In this document: piece after piece, positions 1-5,208 of the stretch | Layout of the letters: each line of letters starts with the position of its first letter | How positions within the stretch are numbered: the stretch's first letter is position 1 | Program-made: the position numbers and the translations under genes | Notes under the pieces: generated by a model | Databases searched by the model: none | What the model saw: only the letters and a program-made list of their open reading frames with translations | Told to the model about the DNA's origin: nothing | Assembly: GCA_003252195.1 (NCBI GenBank) | Contig: QKFK01000086.1 | Coordinates: forward strand, 1 to 5,208 | Direction: 5' to 3' | Origin: Rhodospirillales bacterium | Lineage (GTDB): Bacteria > Pseudomonadota > Alphaproteobacteria > QKFK01 > SZUA-500 | DNA: 5,208 nt

Positions 1-886
1 ATAACTTATAATGACAATGAGCCCCTTATTATAAATGGTTCTAAATGTGCTTTTGATTTAAGAGAAGATAAAGCTAATCCAATTTATGCAGGGTTGGTGA
101 ACCCTCTAAAGTTTTTTATAAACTGTGGAGAAGGGGCTGTTAACAATGTTTCTGCAACAGGGATGTGGCACAAAATCCTCCAAACCCAAACCATATTAAA
201 CAGCAAATTATCTGTTTATATAAAATTATTACAGGGTGAAAATAAAATAACAGCTTTATTCTGGGTGTTGTTACTTGGTTTTGTTTATGGCGTTGTTCAT
301 GCTATTGGTCCTGGGCATGGCAAGGCGGTGGTTACGTCGTATTTCTTATCACAAGATAAAAAATGGCGAGATGGCGTAATTATGGGCTTTGAGATAGGTT
401 TATCTCATGTAACCTCGGCAATTATTTTTGTGTATTGCACTAACATGATAATTCAAGGTGTAACTAGCGATAGAAGCCAAGAAATGCACTTGGTAAAAAT
501 GGTGAGTTTTTCTCTAATCGCTATAATTGGTCTTGTTATGCTTGTTATGAATATTAAAAACTCCCACAAAGAAGATTGTTATAGCGGTGATCGTTGGTTC
601 AATACCATGCTCTGGTGCTATGTTGATATTGTTATATGCCATGGCAAAAGATGTGTTATGGGCAGGGGTTGTTGCAACGGTGGCGTTAGGGCTAGGGATA
701 GCAACTACGTTATCATTGGTTGGAGTAGCAACTGTGATGTTAAAAAAACGTATGGAAAGAACCGAAGAAACCATGCTTAAAACTCATAAGTTAAGCTTGT
801 TTATGCGTTACGCTAGTTCGTTTTTAATATTGTTCTTGGGTAGCTTTTTCTTGTTTGGTGAAATAAGTCGTTATTATGGCGTGTGA
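1..886 (+). pseudogene. NicO/RcnA-family nickel/cobalt transporter, 5'-partial and frameshifted
   Basis: Predicted inner-membrane Ni2+/Co2+ permease of the NicO (RcnA-like) family. The first part is read in frame 1 and is open from base 1, so the true start lies left of the window; a TTG at 94 is only an internal option without a good ribosome site. The family motif HAIGPGHGK is at 298-324, inside the first membrane segment (about 247-324). Two more hydrophobic segments follow at about 370-455 and 496-555. At 551-577 the coding signal moves to frame 2, which continues with a segment containing GSIPCSGA (the NicO PCPGA-like motif, near 593-616) and two further helices, ending at TGA 884-886. 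Joined, the halves give the expected six helices. The frame-1 continuation to 780 is unlike any NicO protein. Bases 1-135 may encode the tail of a DUF1007-like domain (Cys codons at 46-48 and 124-126). Family assignment is firm; whether the gene is dead, or the shift is a sequencing error, is open. Confidence 0.82.
551..577 (+). other. Frameshift site in the nickel/cobalt transporter gene
   Basis: Frame 2 has a TGA at 548-550, so the switch must lie downstream of 550. Transporter-like sequence in frame 2 is evident from about 575 (IVIAVIVGSIPC). The interval contains an AAAAA run at 556-560. Removing one A would join both halves as NIKTPTKKIVIAVIVG without any stop. A ribosome would need a +1 slip (or -2) to cross here, and no canonical slippery site with a stimulatory element is seen. 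An indel mutation or a homopolymer sequencing error is therefore more likely than programmed recoding. Confidence 0.8.
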
Positions 887-924
887 TTCTTATTTCAAAT
901 AAATCTCCACAGTTAACTATACAA

Positions 925-953
925 AAAAGCCATCTTGTTATAAGATGGCTTTT
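925..953. terminator. Bidirectional rho-independent terminator
   Basis: Perfect 12-bp inverted repeat AAAAGCCATCTT (925-936) and AAGATGGCTTTT (942-953) around a 5-nt loop. On the plus strand the stem ends in TTTT; on the minus strand it ends in a run of six T (complement of 923-928). It lies between two convergent genes: 39 nt after the transporter stop and 62 nt beyond the stop of the minus-strand oxidoreductase. It probably serves both. Confidence 0.9.
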
Positions 954-1014
954 AATGTTTTGAGCGTAACACTACCTCTAGTAAGCTAGTGGAAGTTTAT
1001 ATAAGTAGGCCTGT

Positions 1015-1986
1015 TTATAGCCCTAGTTCTTTTTGAATAGCCCATATAACTTTTAGTGCTTCATAAGCGCTTTCACCAGTTGTTTTAGGTGTAACATTGT
1101 TTTTTACGCAATCTACAAAGTGAGCTAACTCTAACCCAAGAGGTTGGTCGTTGCGTATAAATAAACGCTCGGTTGAAACCTCAACGCCATAGCTCATCCA
1201 TTCAGGTAATCCACCATGCATTAAAGGGTTGCGACCTTGATTATGAACAAAGAGTTTTTGGTTAATGTAATCTGCTTCAATATAAGCGCTATCAGTTGTT
1301 ACGCCTAATGTGCGGATACGGTTAGATGTAATTCTGCTGGCTGTTGCATCTGCGAGCACACCATTTTCAAACTCTATTAAGGCAGTGATATAATCTTTGC
1401 CTGCGTTATCTGTTTTTACGGCGCTTGCCTTTACGCTTTTAACGTTGCTTTTTACTAATGACATAATAACTTCAACATCATGAATCATTAAATCCATTGC
1501 AACATCAACATCGGTGATGCGCCCACTAGCTGCAGACATTCTGCGGGCAGAAATGGCTTTAACATCTGTGTCTTTTTCTAGGATTTTAGAAAGCTCAATT
1601 ATTGCAGGGTTAAATCTTTCTACATGTCCCACCATTAAAATTGCGTTGTTGTCTTTTGCTGCTTTGATTAGTTTTTCGCAATCTTCTGGAGTTGTAGCCA
1701 AAGGTTTTTCTATCAAGCAGTGAATGCCTTTGTTTAAGAACTTTAAGCCGATTTCAGCGTGAGCAACAGATGTTGCTGCAATGCTAACGGCGTCAACTTC
1801 ATTCATAACTTCTTCATAAGAACTAAAAGCTTTGCAACCAATTCGTTCAGCTAGGTTTTTAGCTGCTTCTTGGTTAATATCATAGACGCCTACAAAATCT
1901 ACGCCTTTTAATGCCACGTAATTTGTAGCGTGAAAGCCACCCATAATGCCTGTGCCGATAACTGCAACTTTAAGATTTTCGCTCAT
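1015..1986 (-). CDS. Gfo/Idh/MocA-family oxidoreductase, probable UDP-GlcNAc 3-dehydrogenase (GnnA-like)
   Basis: Complete 323-residue NAD(P)-dependent sugar dehydrogenase. The N-terminal Rossmann fold has GTGIMG at residues 11-16. The catalytic-lysine motif is EKP (93-95, Lys94). GHVERFNP lies at 120-127 and DLMIHD at 165-170 (His169/Asp170). The GHxERFNP plus DLMIHD pair resembles the subgroup containing GnnA, which oxidises the 3-OH of UDP-GlcNAc so that the transaminase GnnB can make the 2,3-diamino sugar of amide-linked lipid A, known in several alphaproteobacteria. No gnnB, lpxA or lpxB is in view, so the substrate is inferred and another nucleotide sugar is possible. An in-frame ATG exists at 2037, but ATG 1986 is preferred: GGAG sits 6 nt upstream, the Rossmann strand begins at once, and the predicted transcription start (about 2036) excludes the longer form. 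It diverges from the TolC-SPOR gene and converges on the transporter gene. Confidence 0.88.
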   Translation of the reverse strand: MSENLKVAVIGTGIMGGFHATNYVALKGVDFVGVYDINQEAAKNLAERIGCKAFSSYEEVMNEVDAVSIAATSVAHAEIGLKFLNKGIHCLIEKPLATTPEDCEKLIKAAKDNNAILMVGHVERFNPAIIELSKILEKDTDVKAISARRMSAASGRITDVDVAMDLMIHDVEVIMSLVKSNVKSVKASAVKTDNAGKDYITALIEFENGVLADATASRITSNRIRTLGVTTDSAYIEADYINQKLFVHNQGRNPLMHGGLPEWMSYGVEVSTERLFIRNDQPLGLELAHFVDCVKNNVTPKTTGESAYEALKVIWAIQKELGL

Positions 1987-1992
1987 TAGTTT

Positions 1993-1996
1993 CTCC
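1993..1996 (-). promoter_or_regulatory. Ribosome binding site fixing the GnnA-like start
   Basis: Minus-strand GGAG, 6 nt before ATG 1986-1984. It supports this start over the upstream in-frame ATG at 2037, which has no comparable site. Confidence 0.8.
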
Positions 1997-2042
1997 GCTT
2001 GAAAAGTTATATTTAAATATGGCATAAGTATAACCATAAAAA

Positions 2043-2071
2043 ATGATATATTTCAAAATATTGCTTGTAAA
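2043..2071 (-). promoter_or_regulatory. Sigma70-type promoter for the GnnA-like gene
   Basis: On the minus strand, TTTACA (2071-2066; 5 of 6 to TTGACA) is followed after exactly 17 nt by TATCAT (2048-2043; 5 of 6 to TATAAT). Transcription would start near 2036, giving a leader of about 50 nt that contains the GGAG site. The spacer holds a small inverted repeat, ATATTT-CA-AAATAT (2048-2061), which could be an operator or simply AT-rich chance. Confidence 0.65.
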
Positions 2072-2096
2072 ATCTTGTTACTGAATATTTCATATC

Positions 2097-2113
2097 AAAA
2101 ATTAGCAATTTTT
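2097..2113. repeat. Short perfect inverted repeat in the divergent control region
   Basis: AAAAATT (2097-2103), AGC, AATTTTT (2107-2113) form a 7-bp perfect dyad. It lies between the minus-strand promoter and the likely plus-strand promoter, where an operator would be expected. The stretch is very AT-rich, so chance is a real alternative. It is not followed by a T-run that would make it a convincing terminator. Confidence 0.3.
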
Positions 2114-2146
2114 TAGGAAATATAGGTCTAAAGTATAGAATATAGT
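2113..2146 (+). promoter_or_regulatory. Possible promoter for the TolC-SPOR/adaptor operon
   Basis: Several overlapping -10-like hexamers occur: TAGAAT (2136-2141) and TATAGT (2141-2146) each match TATAAT at 5 of 6. The best -35 for the first is TTAGGA (2113-2118) at 17 nt, only 3 of 6. This gives a start near 2148-2153 and a leader of about 100 nt to the chosen ATG at 2254. The rest of 1987-2253 is AT-rich with no other convincing feature. Confidence 0.3.
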
Positions 2147-2253
2147 TTTGTGATTTTATGGCCAGAGTTGCAAAATTATCTTGGTTTAACAGGCTTTTTA
2201 AGGTTTTTTGCGTGATTTCATATATCGGCAAAATAATTCAAAAAAATATAATA

Positions 2254-4584
2254 ATGGGTAATGAACGCGGTTTCTTATCCAATTTTTCTGTATTTAAAAA
2301 AGCTGTTTCAATATCATTGGCTTTAACACTCGCAGCCTGTAGTGTTAATCAAGCGCCGATTACATCAAGCCAACGCTCAGAGCGTGTTAACCGAGATTTA
2401 CAAGAGATTTTTTCCCGCCAAGAACCAATAACAGGTCCGTTGTCTTTGTATGAAGCAATGGCAAGAGCTATTAAATATAACCTTGATCACAGAGTTAAAT
2501 TAATGGAAGAGGTTTTAGCTCAAGGTGTGGCGGATTTGTCATCATATGAGATGCTTCCAAAAGTAGCTGCTTCTAGTGGTTATAATATTCGTAATAATGA
2601 AAGCGGTTCTTTTAGTTCTTCGCTTTTAACTGGTAGTGATTCACTAGAATATTCTTCTTCTCAAGAAAAATCTACCATATCAACTGATTTGTCAGTCTCT
2701 TGGAATGTGCTAGATTTCGGTGTTAGCTATATTACTTCTCAGCAAAGTGTTGATAAAGCCTACATTGCTAAAGAATTGCGTCGTAAAGCTGTTCAAAACA
2801 TTGTTCACGATGTTAAATCTGCATTCTGGCGTGCTGTTGGTGCTCAAAGGTTGCAAAAAGATTTAGAATATTTATTAGAAGATGTTCAAGATGCATTAGA
2901 TAAGTCTCGTGCAATTGAAGAAAAACGCTTAAAAGCTCCAGAAGAAGCTTTGGCTTATCAAAAAGATTTGCTTTCAAGTTTGCGTCAATTGTTAGCCCTA
3001 AAACGTGAAGTTTCTTTCTCTAAGCTCGAGTTGGCAGCATTAATGAATTTAGACCCTGCGATTGAATTTACATTAGATGAAAAATCTATGCCTGAATATA
3101 ACGGCTCAGATATTGATTTGCCAATGCGTATGCTTGAGCAACAAGCCTTGATGAACCGTCCAGAGCTTCGCATGGAAGATTATGAAGCTAGAATTAGCGC
3201 AGGTGATGTTAAAAAAGAATTGCTCCGTTTGCTCCCTGGTATTGAGCTAAGCACAGACCTCACTAATAGCACAAATAAATATTTGTATAATAAAACATGG
3301 GCAGAAAGTGGTTTGAAAATTACTTATAATCTGATGAATATGATTACAGGTAATAAGAATGTCGATTTAGCTAAAAACAAGCAAGAGATTGTTCACTTAA
3401 GAAGATTAGCGCTTAATGTTGCGGTGTTAACTCAAGTTCATGTTGCTTATAGAAGGTTAAAGCAAGCTCGTGAAGAATATGACGTTTCATTATCCTTAAA
3501 TGACATTAATAATCGTCTTTATAAGCACTCTATTGCAAAAGATAGTATCAATAATAACAAAAACTCATTAGAGACAATTAAAATCAGAACAGAGTTGTTG
3601 TTCTCAAGATTACGTAAAGACTTCTCTTTTGCTGAGTTGCAAGATTCTGAAAGTGGTTTGTTCTTATCATTGGGTGTTGATCCAATGCCTCAGATTATGA
3701 CGACTTCTCACGTTATGGCAATTGCCGATACTTTAGAAAATAAACTAAGTAAGTGGGATAGTGGTACTTGGGAACGTGACTTTATGAAAGAATATCAAAG
3801 AGGCGGAAACTACAACCGTGGTCTTTATGCTGATTTTGATAAAAACCCATACCGTAATGCCAGACCATATGAAGAAGATGGTGAAGAAATGCCTGCTATT
3901 GGACAATGGGCTGTTGGCGATTGGTTAGATGATGTTGTTACTGATGTTTCTATTGAAAAAGATAAAGATGCAGAGGCTAAAAAAACTAGATTAACCTTTA
4001 TTGAAAAGAAAAAACGTGCGGCTCAGAGACGCAAGTTTGAAGAAGATAATGAGCGCTATGGTTATGGTCACAGAACCGATTTAGATAGACCAACATTTGA
4101 TAGAAGAGCTTATGAAGAAGATTTGAAAGATCGTGGAATATACGCTTCAAGACAAGATAGAGAATATGATCCTCGTCAATCAAGAAAAGATATTGATGCA
4201 TATTCAAATGAAAGAAAAATGCCTCGTAATATAACACCATATACAAAAGCTCCTTCACGTTCATCTTCTTATAATGATGCCCCTGCACCAAGTGATATTG
4301 AACGTAGGCCTGTAAGAGCAAGTTCAAGCAGTGCGTCATCTCCTTCTGCTAATAATTATTTGCAGTTGGGCGCTTATTCAACATCTGCAATAGCGGATAG
4401 AGAATGGAAAGAAATGACATCTAAATACCCAGAGTTATCTTCTTATCCTGTAGAAGTTAAAAAGAGTGATGTTTCTGGAATGGGAACATTATACCGTTTG
4501 ATGATTAAAGATAACAGCAAGGGTAACTTAACTAACTTGTGCGATGGTCTTAAAAAGAGCGGGCAAGATTGTATGGTAAGGTAA
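2254..4584 (+). CDS. TolC-family outer-membrane efflux lipoprotein with C-terminal SPOR domain
   Basis: A 776-residue outer-membrane exit duct of a tripartite exporter. Residues 14-28 form a signal peptide ending in lipobox LAAC with Cys29, so the mature protein should be lipid-anchored. Two OEP repeats follow, at about 62-270 (with SWNVLDFG at 149-156, the usual W-x-x-FDFG-like strand) and 288-475 (NRPEL at 301-305). Each consists of long helices around a beta hairpin, as in TolC. This core of about 450 residues is of family size. The extra part is a charged, Tyr/Arg/Asp/Glu-rich linker (476-700) and a SPOR domain (701-776), which binds denuded peptidoglycan. TolC termini lie in the periplasm, so the SPOR position is topologically sensible. 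The frame is open from ATG 2158, and GTG 2212 is also possible (AAGG 8 nt upstream). ATG 2254 is chosen because it gives a normal-length lipoprotein signal, although no Shine-Dalgarno sequence is visible. The adaptor gene follows after 6 nt. OEP and SPOR assignments are strong; substrate is unknown. Confidence 0.9.
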   Translation: MGNERGFLSNFSVFKKAVSISLALTLAACSVNQAPITSSQRSERVNRDLQEIFSRQEPITGPLSLYEAMARAIKYNLDHRVKLMEEVLAQGVADLSSYEMLPKVAASSGYNIRNNESGSFSSSLLTGSDSLEYSSSQEKSTISTDLSVSWNVLDFGVSYITSQQSVDKAYIAKELRRKAVQNIVHDVKSAFWRAVGAQRLQKDLEYLLEDVQDALDKSRAIEEKRLKAPEEALAYQKDLLSSLRQLLALKREVSFSKLELAALMNLDPAIEFTLDEKSMPEYNGSDIDLPMRMLEQQALMNRPELRMEDYEARISAGDVKKELLRLLPGIELSTDLTNSTNKYLYNKTWAESGLKITYNLMNMITGNKNVDLAKNKQEIVHLRRLALNVAVLTQVHVAYRRLKQAREEYDVSLSLNDINNRLYKHSIAKDSINNNKNSLETIKIRTELLFSRLRKDFSFAELQDSESGLFLSLGVDPMPQIMTTSHVMAIADTLENKLSKWDSGTWERDFMKEYQRGGNYNRGLYADFDKNPYRNARPYEEDGEEMPAIGQWAVGDWLDDVVTDVSIEKDKDAEAKKTRLTFIEKKKRAAQRRKFEEDNERYGYGHRTDLDRPTFDRRAYEEDLKDRGIYASRQDREYDPRQSRKDIDAYSNERKMPRNITPYTKAPSRSSSYNDAPAPSDIERRPVRASSSSASSPSANNYLQLGAYSTSAIADREWKEMTSKYPELSSYPVEVKKSDVSGMGTLYRLMIKDNSKGNLTNLCDGLKKSGQDCMVR
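3679..4353 (+). other. Charged low-complexity linker between the TolC core and SPOR domain
   Basis: Encodes residues 476-700 of the TolC-SPOR protein. It is rich in Arg, Lys, Asp, Glu and Tyr and probably largely disordered, with a helical Lys/Arg-rich patch at about 571-600. A (Y/F)EED motif recurs three times, at residues 539-542, 595-598 and 620-623 (bases 3868, 4036, 4111). The last part (about 666-699) turns Ser/Pro/Ala-rich, a usual flexible tether before SPOR domains. It matches no domain I recognise. Confidence 0.6.
4354..4581 (+). other. SPOR-domain coding segment of the TolC-family gene
   Basis: Residues 701-776. It opens with YLQLGAYS, the conserved first SPOR strand (Q-x-G-x-F/Y), followed by a helix (A712-K724), strand PVEVKK and strand LYRLMI. 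It ends in a helix LCDGLKKSGQDCMVR at the very C-terminus. Cys763 and Cys773 form the Cys pair often seen in alphaproteobacterial SPOR domains. SPOR domains (for example in FtsN and DamX) bind peptide-free glycan made by amidases at the septum. Confidence 0.9.
4578..4581 (+). promoter_or_regulatory. Ribosome binding site for the adaptor gene, overlapping the TolC-SPOR end
   Basis: AAGG inside the last codons of the TolC-SPOR gene, 9 nt before ATG 4591. With only 6 nt between stop and start and no terminator, this supports one transcript and possible translational coupling. Confidence 0.55.
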
Positions 4585-4590
4585 AACCTT

Positions 4591-5208
4591 ATGAAAAGAA
4601 ATCTATTAGCAATATCCTTTATGTTTTTGTGTGCATCTAATGCGCATGCACAAACTAAATTACAAGCAAGAGCTCTTTTGTACTCTTCTTCTCACACCGT
4701 GTTGTCATCTCAAGTTGCGGGCAAGATTAAAAAAATTCGCTATAAAGAAGGTGATGCTTTTAATAAAGGTGATTTGCTTTTTTCTATGGATTGCGCGTTA
4801 GAAGTTGCAAATTTAAATAAAGCTAGAGCCGAGATTTCAGCGGCTAGTAAAAGGCTAGAGCATGAAAAGAAATTGGCTGAATATGGCTCTGGTAGTGCTC
4901 TTGATTTAGAGCTTGCTAAAGATGGTTTGGCAAAAGCATCAGCCGAAAAACAAATGGCAACTACTACCCTTAATATGTGTGATGTTAAAGCACCATTTGC
5001 TGGTAAAGTTGTGGAGCTAAAGGCTCAAGAGTTTCAAAGTGTGGCTCCTGGGCGCGAAGTTATCGAGATTATTGATACTTCAGACTTTGAGATACAGATT
5101 ATAGTTCCTTCTAATTGGCTTTCATGGTTAAAAAGAGGTTCTAAATTTACAATAGCTGTAGAAGAAAACGGCAAAAGCTATACTGGAAAGATAGAAAAAA
5201 TTGGCTCT
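4591..5208 (+). CDS. HlyD/RND-type periplasmic adaptor (membrane fusion protein), 3'-partial
   Basis: The first 206 residues of an efflux adaptor; the frame is open to the window edge. Residues 1-20 are a Sec signal peptide with AHA before the cut at Gln21. The two half-motifs of a lipoyl/biotinyl-like domain are at about 36-68 (SSQVAGKIKKIRYKEGD) and 130-162 (APFAGKV at 134-140). They are separated by a short alpha-helical hairpin (69-129), the part that usually contacts the TolC tip. A beta-barrel domain starts at about 166 with PSNWLSWLKRG at 173-183. I associate the combination of Cys at both hairpin ends (C68, C130) and PSxWLxWL with a recurrent RND/HlyD adaptor subgroup, from memory only. 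Such proteins link an inner-membrane pump to the outer-membrane duct. It follows the TolC-SPOR gene by 6 nt, so the two probably work together. The pump is not in the window, so RND, ABC or another type cannot be decided. Confidence 0.9.
   Translation, partial: MKRNLLAISFMFLCASNAHAQTKLQARALLYSSSHTVLSSQVAGKIKKIRYKEGDAFNKGDLLFSMDCALEVANLNKARAEISAASKRLEHEKKLAEYGSGSALDLELAKDGLAKASAEKQMATTTLNMCDVKAPFAGKVVELKAQEFQSVAPGREVIEIIDTSDFEIQIIVPSNWLSWLKRGSKFTIAVEENGKSYTGKIEKIGS

Noticed and set aside
551..570. Programmed ribosomal frameshift in the transporter gene
   Set aside because: The needed shift is +1, no known slippery heptamer or +1 site is present, and no downstream structure is evident; an indel or sequencing error is simpler.
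514..774. 86-codon open frame on the minus strand
   Set aside because: It lies antisense to the transporter gene, has no recognisable domain and no ribosome site; it is a shadow of a low-GC coding sequence.
587..886. Separate small membrane protein starting at GTG 587
   Set aside because: Its sequence is the second half of the NicO fold, with the PCSGA motif and three helices, so it is the 3' part of the frameshifted gene, not an independent gene.
970..992. Second hairpin or repeat (CTAGT twice, CACTA/TAGTG)
   Set aside because: The stem is only 5 bp and no T-run follows; the strong hairpin at 925-953 already explains termination.
1514..1723. 69-codon plus-strand open frame
   Set aside because: It lies entirely antisense inside the well-supported oxidoreductase gene and has no motif.
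2013..2231. 72-codon minus-strand open frame in the divergent region
   Set aside because: Composition reflects AT-rich DNA, it overlaps the oxidoreductase promoter, and it shows no domain or ribosome site.
2985..3173. 62-codon minus-strand open frame
   Set aside because: It is antisense to the OEP region, short and without supporting features.
3998..4339. 113-codon minus-strand open frame
   Set aside because: It is antisense to the charged linker of the TolC-SPOR gene. Its His/Leu/Tyr-rich product is what the complement of such codons gives, and no domain is visible.

Overview
The window is AT-rich and reads like a low-GC Gram-negative bacterium, most probably an alphaproteobacterium. The best clue is the C-terminal SPOR domain at about 4354-4581, whose closing pattern (Leu-Cys ... 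Leu-Lys-x-x-Gly-x-Asp-Cys) is typical of alphaproteobacterial SPOR proteins. A lipoprotein outer-membrane channel, a periplasmic adaptor and a GnnA-like lipid A sugar dehydrogenase also fit a bacterium with an outer membrane. The species assignment is inference.

Layout. (1) 1-886, plus strand: a NicO/RcnA-type nickel/cobalt transporter. It is cut at its 5' end by the window edge and split by an apparent +1 frameshift near 551-577. (2) 887-1014: a convergent intergenic gap with a strong hairpin at 925-953 that can terminate transcription from both sides. (3) 1015-1986, minus strand: a complete Gfo/Idh/MocA oxidoreductase, most like UDP-GlcNAc 3-dehydrogenase (GnnA). It has a clear Shine-Dalgarno sequence and a near-consensus promoter at 2043-2071. 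(4) 1987-2253: a divergent AT-rich control region. (5) 2254-4584, plus strand: a TolC-family outer-membrane efflux lipoprotein. It carries a long charged linker and a C-terminal SPOR peptidoglycan-binding domain. (6) 4591-5208, plus strand: the first 206 codons of a HlyD/RND-type periplasmic adaptor, running off the right edge and only 6 nt after the TolC gene.

How they fit together. Genes 5 and 6 look like one operon encoding the outer-membrane channel and periplasmic adaptor of a tripartite exporter; the inner-membrane pump is expected downstream of the window. The SPOR domain is the most interesting point. SPOR domains bind glycan strands stripped of stem peptides, which are enriched at the division septum. 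A trimeric TolC channel carrying three SPOR domains could therefore be tethered to peptidoglycan or concentrated at the septum. I know of no standard TolC architecture with this fusion, but I cannot search for precedents here.

The divergent GnnA-like gene and the convergent transporter have no evident functional link to the exporter, beyond a shared cell-envelope theme.
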